A DNA stretch of 64,000 bases from an uncultured Azospirillum sp. (lineage in GTDB: Bacteria; Pseudomonadota; Alphaproteobacteria; Azospirillales; Azospirillaceae), in contig NZ_CAMLJP010000005.1 in assembly GCF_946480385.1 (NCBI RefSeq), positions 52,239 to 116,238 of the forward strand. The letters run 5' to 3'. Below, piece after piece: positions 8,543-17,120 of the stretch. The notes below the pieces were generated by a model. That model was not told the origin of the DNA, did not search any database, and saw nothing but the letters and a program-made list of their open reading frames with translations. Made by a program: the position numbers and the translations under genes. The number at the start of each line of letters is the position of its first letter. Position 1 is the stretch's first letter.

Positions 8543-9616
8543 ATGGCATCCGTCAGCATCATCCCGAGCGGCGATTACAAGACGTCCTACGGGTCCGACA
8601 CCACCATCTTCCCGACCAGGACCAGCCGCAACTTCGCGATCCTGGGCGTGGTCCTCCTGCTGGCCTGCCCGGCCTTCATGGACCGCTACTGGCTCAGCCT
8701 GCTGATCCAGATCAGCTATCTCGGCATCGCGGCACTCGGCCTGAACATCCTGGTCGGCTTCACCGGCCAGATCTCCATCGGCCATTCTGCCTTCTTCGGC
8801 TTCGGCGCCTTCGCCTCGGCCTGGCTCAGCAACAGCGTCGGCGTCCCGGTGGCGCTGGCCATCCCGCTGGCGGGCGTCATCACCACGCTGGTCGGGCTGC
8901 TGTTCGGCATGCCGGCGGCGCGGCTGAAGGGCCTGTATCTCGCCATCGCCACGCTGGCGGCGCAGTATATCCTGCAGGACTTCTTCGCCCGCGCCGACTG
9001 GTTCACCGGCGGCACCGCCGGCACCATCGCCGAGCCGCTGACCATCTTCGGCTTCGCCTTCGACACCGACGAGCGCTTCTTCTACGTCGCCCTGGTGGCG
9101 CTGGTGGTGATGTACATCCTGGCCACCAACCTGATGCGGACCCGCGACGGCCGCGCCCTGGTGGCGGTGCGCGACCATTATCTCTCCGCCGAGATCATGG
9201 GCATCAACCTGACGAAGTACCGGACGATGTCCTTCGGCATCTCCGCCTTCTACGCCGGCATCGGCGGCGCGCTGTACGCCCACTACCTGCAGTTCGTGTC
9301 GGTCGAGGGCTTCACCATCCTCTTCTCGATCCAGTTCCTGGGCATGATCATCATCGGCGGGCTGGGCTCGATCATGGGCACGCTGATGGGCACCGCCTTC
9401 ATGGTCTTCCTGCCCGAGGCGATGCAGGCGCTGACCAAGCTGGTGAGCGGCACCGCCATCGATACCGCGCTGAACCTGAAGGACAACATCGCCTTCCTGC
9501 GCGAGATGTCGATCGGCCTCGTCATCATCCTGTTCCTGGTGTTCGAGCCCGACGGGCTGGCCCACCGCTGGAAGCAGATCAAGGCCTACTGGAAGCTCTA
9601 TCCCTTCTCGCACTGA
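8543..9616 (+). CDS. livM: Branched-chain amino acid-type ABC transporter permease (LivM-like)
   Basis: Second permease subunit, 357 residues. After a hydrophilic N-terminus of about 30 residues it has the LivM signature GLNILVGFTGQISIGHSAFF, then the conserved loop MRTRDGRALVAVRDHYLSAEIMGI and the terminal segment FLVFEPDGLAHRW. It follows livH by 7 bp and precedes the binding-protein gene by 53 bp, giving standard operon order. Confidence 0.92.
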   Translation: MASVSIIPSGDYKTSYGSDTTIFPTRTSRNFAILGVVLLLACPAFMDRYWLSLLIQISYLGIAALGLNILVGFTGQISIGHSAFFGFGAFASAWLSNSVGVPVALAIPLAGVITTLVGLLFGMPAARLKGLYLAIATLAAQYILQDFFARADWFTGGTAGTIAEPLTIFGFAFDTDERFFYVALVALVVMYILATNLMRTRDGRALVAVRDHYLSAEIMGINLTKYRTMSFGISAFYAGIGGALYAHYLQFVSVEGFTILFSIQFLGMIIIGGLGSIMGTLMGTAFMVFLPEAMQALTKLVSGTAIDTALNLKDNIAFLREMSIGLVIILFLVFEPDGLAHRWKQIKAYWKLYPFSH

Positions 9617-9669
9617 TCTCGACGCTTTTGCCGATCAACAAACAGAACAGAATGGGGAGTAAACGCACC

Positions 9670-10962
9670 ATGTCGATCAAGACCGCGCTCTTCGCGACCT
9701 CTGCGCTCCTGCTGGCGACCTCCGCCACCGGTGTCACCTCCGCTTGGGCCGACATCCCGGTCGGCCATCTGGCGGACCAGTCCGGCGCCACCTCCGACGT
9801 CGGCGTGCCCTATGCGCAGGGCGTGTCGGACGCGCTGGCCTACATCAACGCCCATGGCGGCATCAACGGCACCAAGCTGGCGGTCGACACCGTCGACTAC
9901 GGCTATCAGGCGCCGCGCGCCATCAGCCAGTACAAGAAGTGGTCGTCGGGCAGCGACAAGATCGCGGCCCTGCAGGGCTGGGGCACCGCCGACACCGAGG
10001 CGCTGACCGGCTTCGTCGGCAAGGACGAGATCCCGGCCTATTCCGGCTCCTACTCCGGCCACCTGACCGACCCGACCGGCAAGGGCCCGCACGGCTCCAA
10101 GCCGGCGCCCTACAACTTCTTCTATGGTCCCTCATATTCCGACGCGCTGCGCGGCATGCTGATGTGGGCGGCGGAGGACTGGAAGAAGCAGGGCGGGCAG
10201 GGCAAGCCGAAATACGTCCACATGGGCGCCAACCATCCCTATCCCAACGCGCCGAAGGAAGCCGGCGAGCAGCTGGCCAAGGAGCTGGGCTTCGAGGTGC
10301 TGCCGGCCGTGCAGTTCGCCCTGACCCCCGGCGACTACACCGCCCAGTGCCTGACCCTGAAGGAAGCCGGCGCCAACTACGCCTATCTCGGCAACACCGC
10401 CGGCTCCAACATCTCGGTGCTGAAGGCCTGCCAGACGGTCGGCGCCAAGGTGCAGTTCATGGGCAATGTCTGGGGCATGGACGAGAATGCCGCCAAGGCC
10501 GCCGGCGCCGCCGCCGACGGTGTGGTGTTCCCGATGCGCACCGCGGTGACCTGGAACGGCGACGCGCCAGGCATGAAGACGCTGAAGGAGATCTCCAAGA
10601 TCTCCGACGCGGCCGGCACCGCCTACCGTCCGGTGCACTACATGGCCGGCGTCTGCACCGCCTTCTACATGAAGGAGGCGATGGACTGGGCGTCGAAGAA
10701 CGGCGGCGTCACCGGCCCGAACATCCGCAAGGGCATGTACCAGAAGAAGGATTGGGTTCCGGCCGGGCTTGAGGGCGTCTGCGTTCCGTCGACCTGGACC
10801 GAGAACGACCACCGCGGCATGACGGCGGTCAACATCTACCGCGCCAAGGTGTCGGGCGAGACCGGCGCCAGCGTCGCCGATCTGGTCAAGGCCGGCACCA
10901 TCAAGCTGGACAAGCTGACCACCGTCGACGTCCCGCGCAAGCCGGAATGGCTGGGCTGGTAA
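9670..10962 (+). CDS. ABC transporter periplasmic substrate-binding protein (LivJ-like)
   Basis: Secreted ligand-binding protein, 430 residues. A cleavable signal peptide is evident (hydrophobic core, cleavage after SAWA near residue 27). The mature part begins DIPVGHLADQSGATSDVG, as in type I periplasmic binding proteins of the LivJ/aromatic-acid group. ATG 9670 follows GGGGAG; the in-frame codons upstream lie before the signal peptide. The ligand is not deducible, but the adjacent CoA ligases favour an organic or aromatic acid. Confidence 0.9.
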   Translation: MSIKTALFATSALLLATSATGVTSAWADIPVGHLADQSGATSDVGVPYAQGVSDALAYINAHGGINGTKLAVDTVDYGYQAPRAISQYKKWSSGSDKIAALQGWGTADTEALTGFVGKDEIPAYSGSYSGHLTDPTGKGPHGSKPAPYNFFYGPSYSDALRGMLMWAAEDWKKQGGQGKPKYVHMGANHPYPNAPKEAGEQLAKELGFEVLPAVQFALTPGDYTAQCLTLKEAGANYAYLGNTAGSNISVLKACQTVGAKVQFMGNVWGMDENAAKAAGAAADGVVFPMRTAVTWNGDAPGMKTLKEISKISDAAGTAYRPVHYMAGVCTAFYMKEAMDWASKNGGVTGPNIRKGMYQKKDWVPAGLEGVCVPSTWTENDHRGMTAVNIYRAKVSGETGASVADLVKAGTIKLDKLTTVDVPRKPEWLGW

Positions 10963-10976
10963 GTCCTTGAGCAAGC

Positions 10977-11008
10977 GGCGCCTCCGCCCCGTTTCCGGCG
11001 GGGGCGCC
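10977..11008 (+). promoter_or_regulatory. Intercistronic hairpin between binding protein and livF
   Basis: A 12-bp stem (GGCGCCTCCGCC with GGCGGGGGCGCC, one G-U pair) with an 8-base loop, lying 14 bp after the binding-protein stop. There is no clear T-run. Such hairpins often stabilise the abundant upstream message or partly terminate transcription, which would raise binding protein relative to ATPase. Confidence 0.5.
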
Positions 11009-11037
11009 CCCCTTCTTACGAACAGTTCAGGTGCCGC

Positions 11038-11892
<855 letters not shown>

Positions 11893-11945
11893 GGGCGGCA
11901 ACTCTCCCGTGTCACCTCGGCCGACCCCTGAACGGACGAACGACC

Positions 11946-13175
11946 ATGACCGATTTCTACGACGACCTCGAAACCCGTTCCTCCGACCGGCGCGAGGCCG
12001 AGCAGTTTGCGGCGCTGCCCGCCCATCTGCACCATGCCAAGGACGCGGCGCCCTATTTCCGCGAATTGCTGGCCGACATCGACCCGGCGACGATCCATGA
12101 CCGCAACGCGCTGGCCACCCTGCCGGTGACGCGGAAGGCCGACCTGATCGCCTTGCAGCAGGCGAACCCGCCCTTCGGCGGTCTGGCGGCGGTGGAGATC
12201 GGGCGGCTGGCCCGCGTCTTCGCCTCCCCCGGACCGATCCACGATCCGGAGCCGCATGGCGTCGACCCGTGGCGCAGCGCCCGCGCGCTCTTCGCCGCCG
12301 GCTTCCGTGCCGGCGACCTCGCCCACAACTGCTTCGCCTATCACCTGACCCCCGCCGGCTCGATGTTCGAGACCGGGGCGCACGCCATCGGCTGCGCCGT
12401 CATCCCGGCCGGCACCGGCAACACCGAGATGCAGGCCCAGGTCGTCGCCAGCCTAAAGCCGCGCGGCTATATTGGCACGCCCGACTTCCTGAAGATCATC
12501 CTGGAGAAGGGCGACGCGCTGGGGCTCGACATGTCGTCGATCCGCATCGCCAGCGTGTCGGGCGGCCCCTATCTGCCCGATGCCCGGGCCTTCTACGAAG
12601 CGCGCGGGCTGGAGGTGTACCAGTGCTACGGCACCGCGGATCTCGGCATCGTCGCCTATGAGACCGAGGCGCGTTCCGGGCTGGTGGTGAACGAGGGCTG
12701 CATCGTCGAGATCGTCCGCCCCGGCACCGGCGACCCGGTTCCCGACGGCGAGGTCGGCGAGGTGGTGGTGACCATCTTCAACCCGGCCTATCCGCTGATC
12801 CGCTTCGCCACCGGCGACCTGTCGGCGGTGCTGCCGGGGACCAGCCCCTGCGGCCGGACCAACATGCGGCTGAAGGGCTGGATGGGCCGCGCCGACCAGA
12901 CCACCAAGGTCAAGGGCATGTTCGTCCATCCGAGCCAAGTGGCCGAAGTGCTGCGCCGCCATCCCCTGATCGGCCGCGCCCGCTTGGTGGTGGGACGGCA
13001 GGACGCCAGCGACACGATGACGCTGCGTTGCGAGGCGGAGGAGAGCGGGGAGGGCTTGGCCGCCGCCATCCGCGAGACGCTGGCGTCGGTGACCAAGCTG
13101 AAGGGGGCGGTGGAGTTCGTCGCGCCGGGGAGTCTGGCGAACGACGGCAAGGTGATCGACGACATGCGGGGGTGA
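11946..13175 (+). CDS. Phenylacetate-CoA ligase-like protein (PaaK family, degenerate P-loop)
   Basis: A 410-residue adenylate-forming protein of the PaaK group, with GYIGTPDFLKIILEKGDALG, YQCYGTADLG and the C-terminal hinge GWMGRADQTTKVKGMFVHPSQV. At the position of the glycine/serine-rich ATP loop (SSGTTGxPT in PaaK) it reads ASPGPIHDPE (residues 93-102), so catalytic ability is doubtful or altered. ATG 11946 begins the conserved region; the frame is open for 19 codons more. It is the last gene of the importer operon, followed by a strong terminator. Confidence 0.85.
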   Translation: MTDFYDDLETRSSDRREAEQFAALPAHLHHAKDAAPYFRELLADIDPATIHDRNALATLPVTRKADLIALQQANPPFGGLAAVEIGRLARVFASPGPIHDPEPHGVDPWRSARALFAAGFRAGDLAHNCFAYHLTPAGSMFETGAHAIGCAVIPAGTGNTEMQAQVVASLKPRGYIGTPDFLKIILEKGDALGLDMSSIRIASVSGGPYLPDARAFYEARGLEVYQCYGTADLGIVAYETEARSGLVVNEGCIVEIVRPGTGDPVPDGEVGEVVVTIFNPAYPLIRFATGDLSAVLPGTSPCGRTNMRLKGWMGRADQTTKVKGMFVHPSQVAEVLRRHPLIGRARLVVGRQDASDTMTLRCEAEESGEGLAAAIRETLASVTKLKGAVEFVAPGSLANDGKVIDDMRG

Positions 13176-13177
13176 GT

Positions 13178-13208
13178 GGTCGCGGCGGGTGCCCGCCGCG
13201 ACCGCCTT
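13178..13208 (+). terminator. Terminator of the importer operon
   Basis: A perfect 12-bp stem (GGTCGCGGCGGG / CCCGCCGCGACC) with a tight loop directly after the PaaK-like stop, followed by GCCTTTA. The T-run is weak but the stem is very stable. It separates the operon from the convergent glutathione transferase gene. Confidence 0.75.
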
Positions 13209-13212
13209 TACC

Positions 13213-13836
13213 TCAGCATTCCGCGTCGGCCGACGGCATCAGCTCGTACTGCGGCTTGTAGCCCGGTTGGGCGCGGATGCGGTCGGCCCAGGCCTGGACG
13301 TTGGGGTAGTCCTTGGCATCGATGGCCGATTCGTTCAGCAGGTCGATCCAGGGGAAGGCGAAGATGTCGGCGATGGTCAGCCGATCGCCCTCGATGAAGC
13401 TGCGGCCGGCCAGATGCTGGTCGAACAGCTTCAGGCCGCTCGCCGCCGAGGCGTCGATCCAGGGCAGGGCGTTGGCGTCGCCGTTGAACTTGCGCACCGC
13501 GCGGGCGCGCTGGACCGGCAGCAGCACGTCAGCCAGCCAGCTCAGCCATTCGGCGAGGCGGATCTTTTCGATCTCGTCACGGCCGCCGAACTGGCCGGTC
13601 TGTTCGGCCAGATAGGTCAAGATCACGCTGGATTCGGAAACCGAGCGGTCGCCATGCACCAGCGTCGGCACCCGGCCGAAGCGGTTGATCGCCTGATACT
13701 CCGGCGACTTCTGCTGGCCGTTGCGCAGGTCGACATGGCGGTACTGGAAGGGAATGCCGCCCAGCCGGAAGAACAGCCCGATGCGGGTCGCGGGCTGGGA
13801 ATTCACGTTGCCGTAAAGGATGAAGGCTGCGGTCAC
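13213..13836 (-). CDS. Glutathione S-transferase family protein
   Basis: Cytosolic 207-residue protein. It has an N-terminal thioredoxin-like domain (MTAAFILYGNVNSQPATR, then FGRVPTLVHGDRSVSESSVI with the cis-Pro and SES glutathione-binding motif) and an all-helical C-terminal domain ending near WADRIRAQPGYK. It would conjugate glutathione or act as a glutathione-dependent peroxidase or reductase; the substrate is unknown. Convergent with the importer operon and monocistronic as far as can be seen. Confidence 0.88.
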   Translation of the reverse strand: MTAAFILYGNVNSQPATRIGLFFRLGGIPFQYRHVDLRNGQQKSPEYQAINRFGRVPTLVHGDRSVSESSVILTYLAEQTGQFGGRDEIEKIRLAEWLSWLADVLLPVQRARAVRKFNGDANALPWIDASAASGLKLFDQHLAGRSFIEGDRLTIADIFAFPWIDLLNESAIDAKDYPNVQAWADRIRAQPGYKPQYELMPSADAEC

Positions 13837-13948
13837 GATGCTCTGTCTCCCTGAAGTGCGGACACCAAATCACCGGTGTCCGGCGTTGCAGAGAGCATGT
13901 CCTTAACCAATCCGTTCGCGCCAGCGGAAACGGTGCCGATAAGATCAA

Positions 13949-13987
13949 GGCGGCCCCGCCCCATTCTCATGGCAAAGCGGGGCCGTC
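13949..13987 (-). terminator. Probable terminator downstream of sqr
   Basis: Minus-strand hairpin with a stem of about 9 bp (CGGCCCCGC / GCGGGGCCG) and a 17-base loop, just after the sqr stop codon and followed by TTGATCTT. Moderate support because the loop is long. Confidence 0.45.
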
Positions 13988-13993
13988 TCCGCC

Positions 13994-15283
13994 TCAAACG
14001 TCGCTGGTCGCCGGCTCCTGCACCCGCTTCACGCCCAGCAGCTTCAGCACATAGCGTTCGTACACCGGTTCGCTGATGCCTTTGCGGACCTTGCGCAGGA
14101 AATAGCGCTCGAACCCGATCTTGGCGAAATGGACCCAGCGCCCGTGCGACGACCAGTTGACGTTGCGCGGCGGGATTTGCGGCATGGCGACGAAGGCGAC
14201 GCCGCTATCGCCGAAATCGGCGAGGCACAGTGCGCTCCAGGTTGCTTCCTCCACCGGCTCTTTGCCGTCGAGCAGGGAGCGGATGTTGCGGGCGGCGGCG
14301 GTGACCATCGTTTCGATCATATAGCCGGTCTTCGGCACGCCGACCGGCACCGGCGTCTTTTCCACTGGCGGGATGGCGATGCAGACGCCGACGCCGAAGA
14401 CGTTGCGATGGGTCGGGTTGCGCTGGTGCTTGTCGGCCAGGACGAAACCGCGCGGGTTGACCAGCCCGTCGGCACCGCGCAGGGCGGCGATGCCGCGGAA
14501 GGCCGGCAGCATCATGGTCAGGCGGCTTTCGACCACATGCGCCGTCTTCTCCCGGCCGGCCTCGTCCATCTCCGTGACATGCACGGCGTCGGGGGTGAAG
14601 CGGTCGGTGCGGGCGTTGACGATCCACTTGATGTGACGCTCGCGCAGCGCCGATTCCAGAAGCCCCTTGGTGTCGCCGACGCCGCCCAGCCCGAGATGGC
14701 CGACATAGGGTTCCGAACTGATGAAGGTGATGGGGACCTTGTGGCGGATCTTCCGGCGCCGCAGGTCGGCATCGGCGATCATCGCGAACTCGTAGGCCGG
14801 GCCGAAGCAGGAGGCGCCCTGAACCGCGCCGATCACCAGCGGGCCGGGGTCGCGGCAGAAGGCCTCCCACCGCTCGGCCGCCTCCACCGCATGGTCGACA
14901 TGGCAGATGGAGATGGTGTTGGCCTGCGGACCGAAGCCCTCGATCTCGTCGAAGGCAAGCTCCGGGCCGGTGGCGATTACCAGCTGGTCGTAGTCGAGGC
15001 TGGTGCCGTCGTTCAGTTCCAGCCGGTTCTCCTCCGGCCGCACCTGACGGCAGCCGACGGGGGTGAAGGCGATGCCCTTGCGGGCGAAAGGCTCGGCAAG
15101 CGGGACGGTGATGTCCTCCCGCTTGCGCCAGCCCACGGCAACCCAGGGGTTGGACGGCACGAACTGGAAGCTGTCGCTGTTCGACACGACGGTGATCCGG
15201 TCCCCCGGCCGTGCCAGTTCCTTCATCTCGTAGGCCATCGGGATGCCGCCGATGCCCGCGCCGAGGACGACGATATGCGCCAT
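13994..15283 (-). CDS. sqr: Sulfide:quinone oxidoreductase
   Basis: A 429-residue flavoprotein that oxidises sulfide to sulfane sulfur and passes electrons to membrane quinone. N-terminal FAD Rossmann motif VLGAGIGGIP, then VIATGPELAFDEIEGF. Three cysteines at 127, 159 and 353 match in position the redox cysteines 128, 160 and 356 known in Acidithiobacillus SQR. C-terminal amphipathic region WVHFAKIGFERYFLRKVRKG fits membrane attachment. Last gene of an arsR-DUF2892-sqr operon. Confident as SQR family; the subtype is not assigned. Confidence 0.9.
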   Translation of the reverse strand: MAHIVVLGAGIGGIPMAYEMKELARPGDRITVVSNSDSFQFVPSNPWVAVGWRKREDITVPLAEPFARKGIAFTPVGCRQVRPEENRLELNDGTSLDYDQLVIATGPELAFDEIEGFGPQANTISICHVDHAVEAAERWEAFCRDPGPLVIGAVQGASCFGPAYEFAMIADADLRRRKIRHKVPITFISSEPYVGHLGLGGVGDTKGLLESALRERHIKWIVNARTDRFTPDAVHVTEMDEAGREKTAHVVESRLTMMLPAFRGIAALRGADGLVNPRGFVLADKHQRNPTHRNVFGVGVCIAIPPVEKTPVPVGVPKTGYMIETMVTAAARNIRSLLDGKEPVEEATWSALCLADFGDSGVAFVAMPQIPPRNVNWSSHGRWVHFAKIGFERYFLRKVRKGISEPVYERYVLKLLGVKRVQEPATSDV

Positions 15284-15388
15284 TGCTGTGTTTCCTCTCC
15301 TAGTTCGTCGGGGCCTTCTTGTCGGTCACCGCATTGGGGTCACCGCCGGGCCTTTGCCGTTTTGGGGGTGTGGAGCGCCGCCGCTCCC

Positions 15389-15592
15389 TTAGGAGAAGGC
15401 GACGCCGGAGCGCGCGCCCAGCCGCTTCAGGATCATCGCCAGCGGGCAGAAGCGGGTGAAGGCGGCCTGCAGCAGGTTGGCGCCGACGAAGGCGGTCAGC
15501 CAAAGCCACTGCGGGCTGTGCAGCTGCGACAGCGCCAGACTGACCAGGATCATGGTCCCGGCGAAGGCCATCACGATACGATCGATGCTCAT
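15389..15592 (-). CDS. DUF2892 family small inner-membrane protein
   Basis: 67 residues with two hydrophobic helices ([19 protein letters not shown] and [17 protein letters not shown]), then [12 protein letters not shown], the hallmark of DUF2892 proteins such as the membrane part of YgaP. It overlaps the arsR stop codon (ATGA) and precedes sqr by 105 bp. DUF2892 proteins often accompany sulfide or sulfane-sulfur genes; the exact role is unknown. Too short to be obvious as a gene, but operon position and composition support it. Confidence 0.85.
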   Translation of the reverse strand: MSIDRIVMAFAGTMILVSLALSQLHSPQWLWLTAFVGANLLQAAFTRFCPLAMILKRLGARSGVAFS

Positions 15593-15936
15593 GTCCGTGT
15601 CTCCGGTGGGGAAGAGGGGAGTGCCGACGAATGGTCCGGCGGCGGTCCGTAGCAGTAGAGGCCCTGCAGCACCTCGATCACCGCGGCGGCCTCGGCGCTG
15701 GCCAGCGCGTAGACGATCGAATGCCCATCGCGCCGGGTGCGGACGAGGCCGTCGGCGCGCAGCCGGGCCAGATGCTGCGACAGGGCCGATTGACTGAGAC
15801 CGATGGCGGCCACGAGCGCGCCGACGCACATCTCCCCGTGCGCCAGATGGCAGAGGATGGAAAGGCGCCGTTCGTTGGCAATCGCCTTCAGCAGGCGCGC
15901 CGCGGAGCGGATATGGCGGCCATCCGAATCATTCAT
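15589..15936 (-). CDS. ArsR-family regulator with SqrR/BigR-type cysteine pair
   Basis: A 115-residue winged-helix repressor. Recognition helix region [19 protein letters not shown]. Cysteines 29 ([10 protein letters not shown]) and 95 (LYCYG) are 66 residues apart, the same spacing as the persulfide-sensing pair in SqrR (41/107) and BigR (42/108); an extra Cys37 is present. I infer sensing of reactive sulfur with control of its own operon (DUF2892, sqr) and perhaps the divergent RND genes. ATG 15936 is the natural domain start; a TTAG-N6-CTAA palindrome lies 11 bp upstream. Confidence 0.88.
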   Translation of the reverse strand: MNDSDGRHIRSAARLLKAIANERRLSILCHLAHGEMCVGALVAAIGLSQSALSQHLARLRADGLVRTRRDGHSIVYALASAEAAAVIEVLQGLYCYGPPPDHSSALPSSPPETRT

Positions 15937-15946
15937 TGACACTAAA

Positions 15947-15960
15947 TTAGAGTATTCTAA
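15947..15960. promoter_or_regulatory. ArsR-type operator candidate (TTAG-AGTATT-CTAA)
   Basis: A 14-bp AT-rich inverted repeat in the 86-bp gap between the arsR and RND adaptor start codons, striking in such GC-rich DNA. The same TTAG-N6-CTAA pattern occurs at 20971-20984 before the second SqrR/BigR-like regulator. Probably overlaps both divergent promoters. Confidence 0.6.
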
Positions 15961-16022
15961 ATTAAAGGTCAACAGGCGTCCGCCGCACCTATCCGTCCGT
16001 TCTTGCCGTCCGAGGTGGCCCC

Positions 16023-17120
16023 ATGTCCCGTCGATCCTCTCCAGCCCGTCTGGCCGCCCCCCTCGCCCTAGCCCTGCTGTGCGTCGCCGGCTTCCCGTCG
16101 CCGGCGCGTGCCCAGCAGCCGGCCCCACAGGCGGAGGTGAAGGCGGAGCTACCTGCCAGCATCACGATCCAGCCCCGCCCGGTGGAGGATCTGAAGGCCG
16201 TCTACGCCACGGTGGAAAGCGTCCACGAGACGCTGGCCCGCACCCGCATCGGCGGCACCATCGCCGAGCTGAAGGTGAAGGAAGGGGACAAGGTCACCAC
16301 CGGCCAGCTGCTGGCTACCGTCCGCGACCCGAAACTGCCCTTGCAGATCGTCTCGCTGGACGCGCGCATCCAGGCCTTGCAGGCGCAGCAGCATCAGGCC
16401 GAACTGGAGCTGGACCGGGCGCAGCGCCTGCGCGCCAGCGGGACGGGCACGCAGCAGCGGCTGGACGACGCGCAGTCGGCGGTGGACGTCGCCCGCGCCC
16501 AGATCGCCGCCATGAAGGCGGAACGGGCGGTGGTCGAGCAGCAGCTGCACGAGGGCGAGGTGCTGGCCCCGGCCAACGGCCGCATCCTGCAGGTCAAGGT
16601 GATCGACGGCGCGGTGGTGGTCCCCGGCGAGACGGTGGCGAGCATCGCCACGGAAACCTATGTGCTGCGCCTGCACCTGCCGGAGCGCCACGCCCGCTTC
16701 ATGCATGAGGGCGACCCGGTGCTGGTCGGCAACCGCGGGCTGGCCCCGGCCGCTCCCCAGGCGGGTGATATCGCTCCCGCCGGTGAAACCGCGCTGAAGC
16801 GAGGCACGGTGCGGCAGGTCTATCCGGAACTGTCGGGCGGGCAGGTGGTCGCCGACGCCACCGTCACCGGACTGGGAGACTTCTTCGTCGGCGAACGGGT
16901 GCGGGTCTATGTGGCGACCGGCACGCGGCAGGCCATCGTGGTGCCGCCGGACTGGATCGTCCGCCGTTTCGGCACCGATTTCCTGCGGCTGGCCGACGGC
17001 ACCGAAACGCCGGTTCAGGTCGGCGGGCCGATCCCCGCGCTGGACGGCCAGCCCGGCGGGATTGAGGTGCTGTCGGGACTGAAGCCGGGCGACGTGATCG
17101 TCCGGCCGGAGGGCGTGTGA
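16023..17120 (+). CDS. RND efflux periplasmic adaptor subunit
   Basis: 365-residue HlyD/AcrA-like protein linking the inner-membrane pump to an outer-membrane channel. Signal peptide with cleavage after ARA (about residue 30). Lipoyl halves around RIGGTIAELKVKEGDKVTTGQLL and HEGEVLAPANGRILQVKV flank a coiled-coil hairpin (about 115-185). No lipobox. Stop overlaps the next start (TGATG). Divergent from the arsR-sqr operon and likely under the shared operator. Confidence 0.9.
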   Translation: MSRRSSPARLAAPLALALLCVAGFPSPARAQQPAPQAEVKAELPASITIQPRPVEDLKAVYATVESVHETLARTRIGGTIAELKVKEGDKVTTGQLLATVRDPKLPLQIVSLDARIQALQAQQHQAELELDRAQRLRASGTGTQQRLDDAQSAVDVARAQIAAMKAERAVVEQQLHEGEVLAPANGRILQVKVIDGAVVVPGETVASIATETYVLRLHLPERHARFMHEGDPVLVGNRGLAPAAPQAGDIAPAGETALKRGTVRQVYPELSGGQVVADATVTGLGDFFVGERVRVYVATGTRQAIVVPPDWIVRRFGTDFLRLADGTETPVQVGGPIPALDGQPGGIEVLSGLKPGDVIVRPEGV

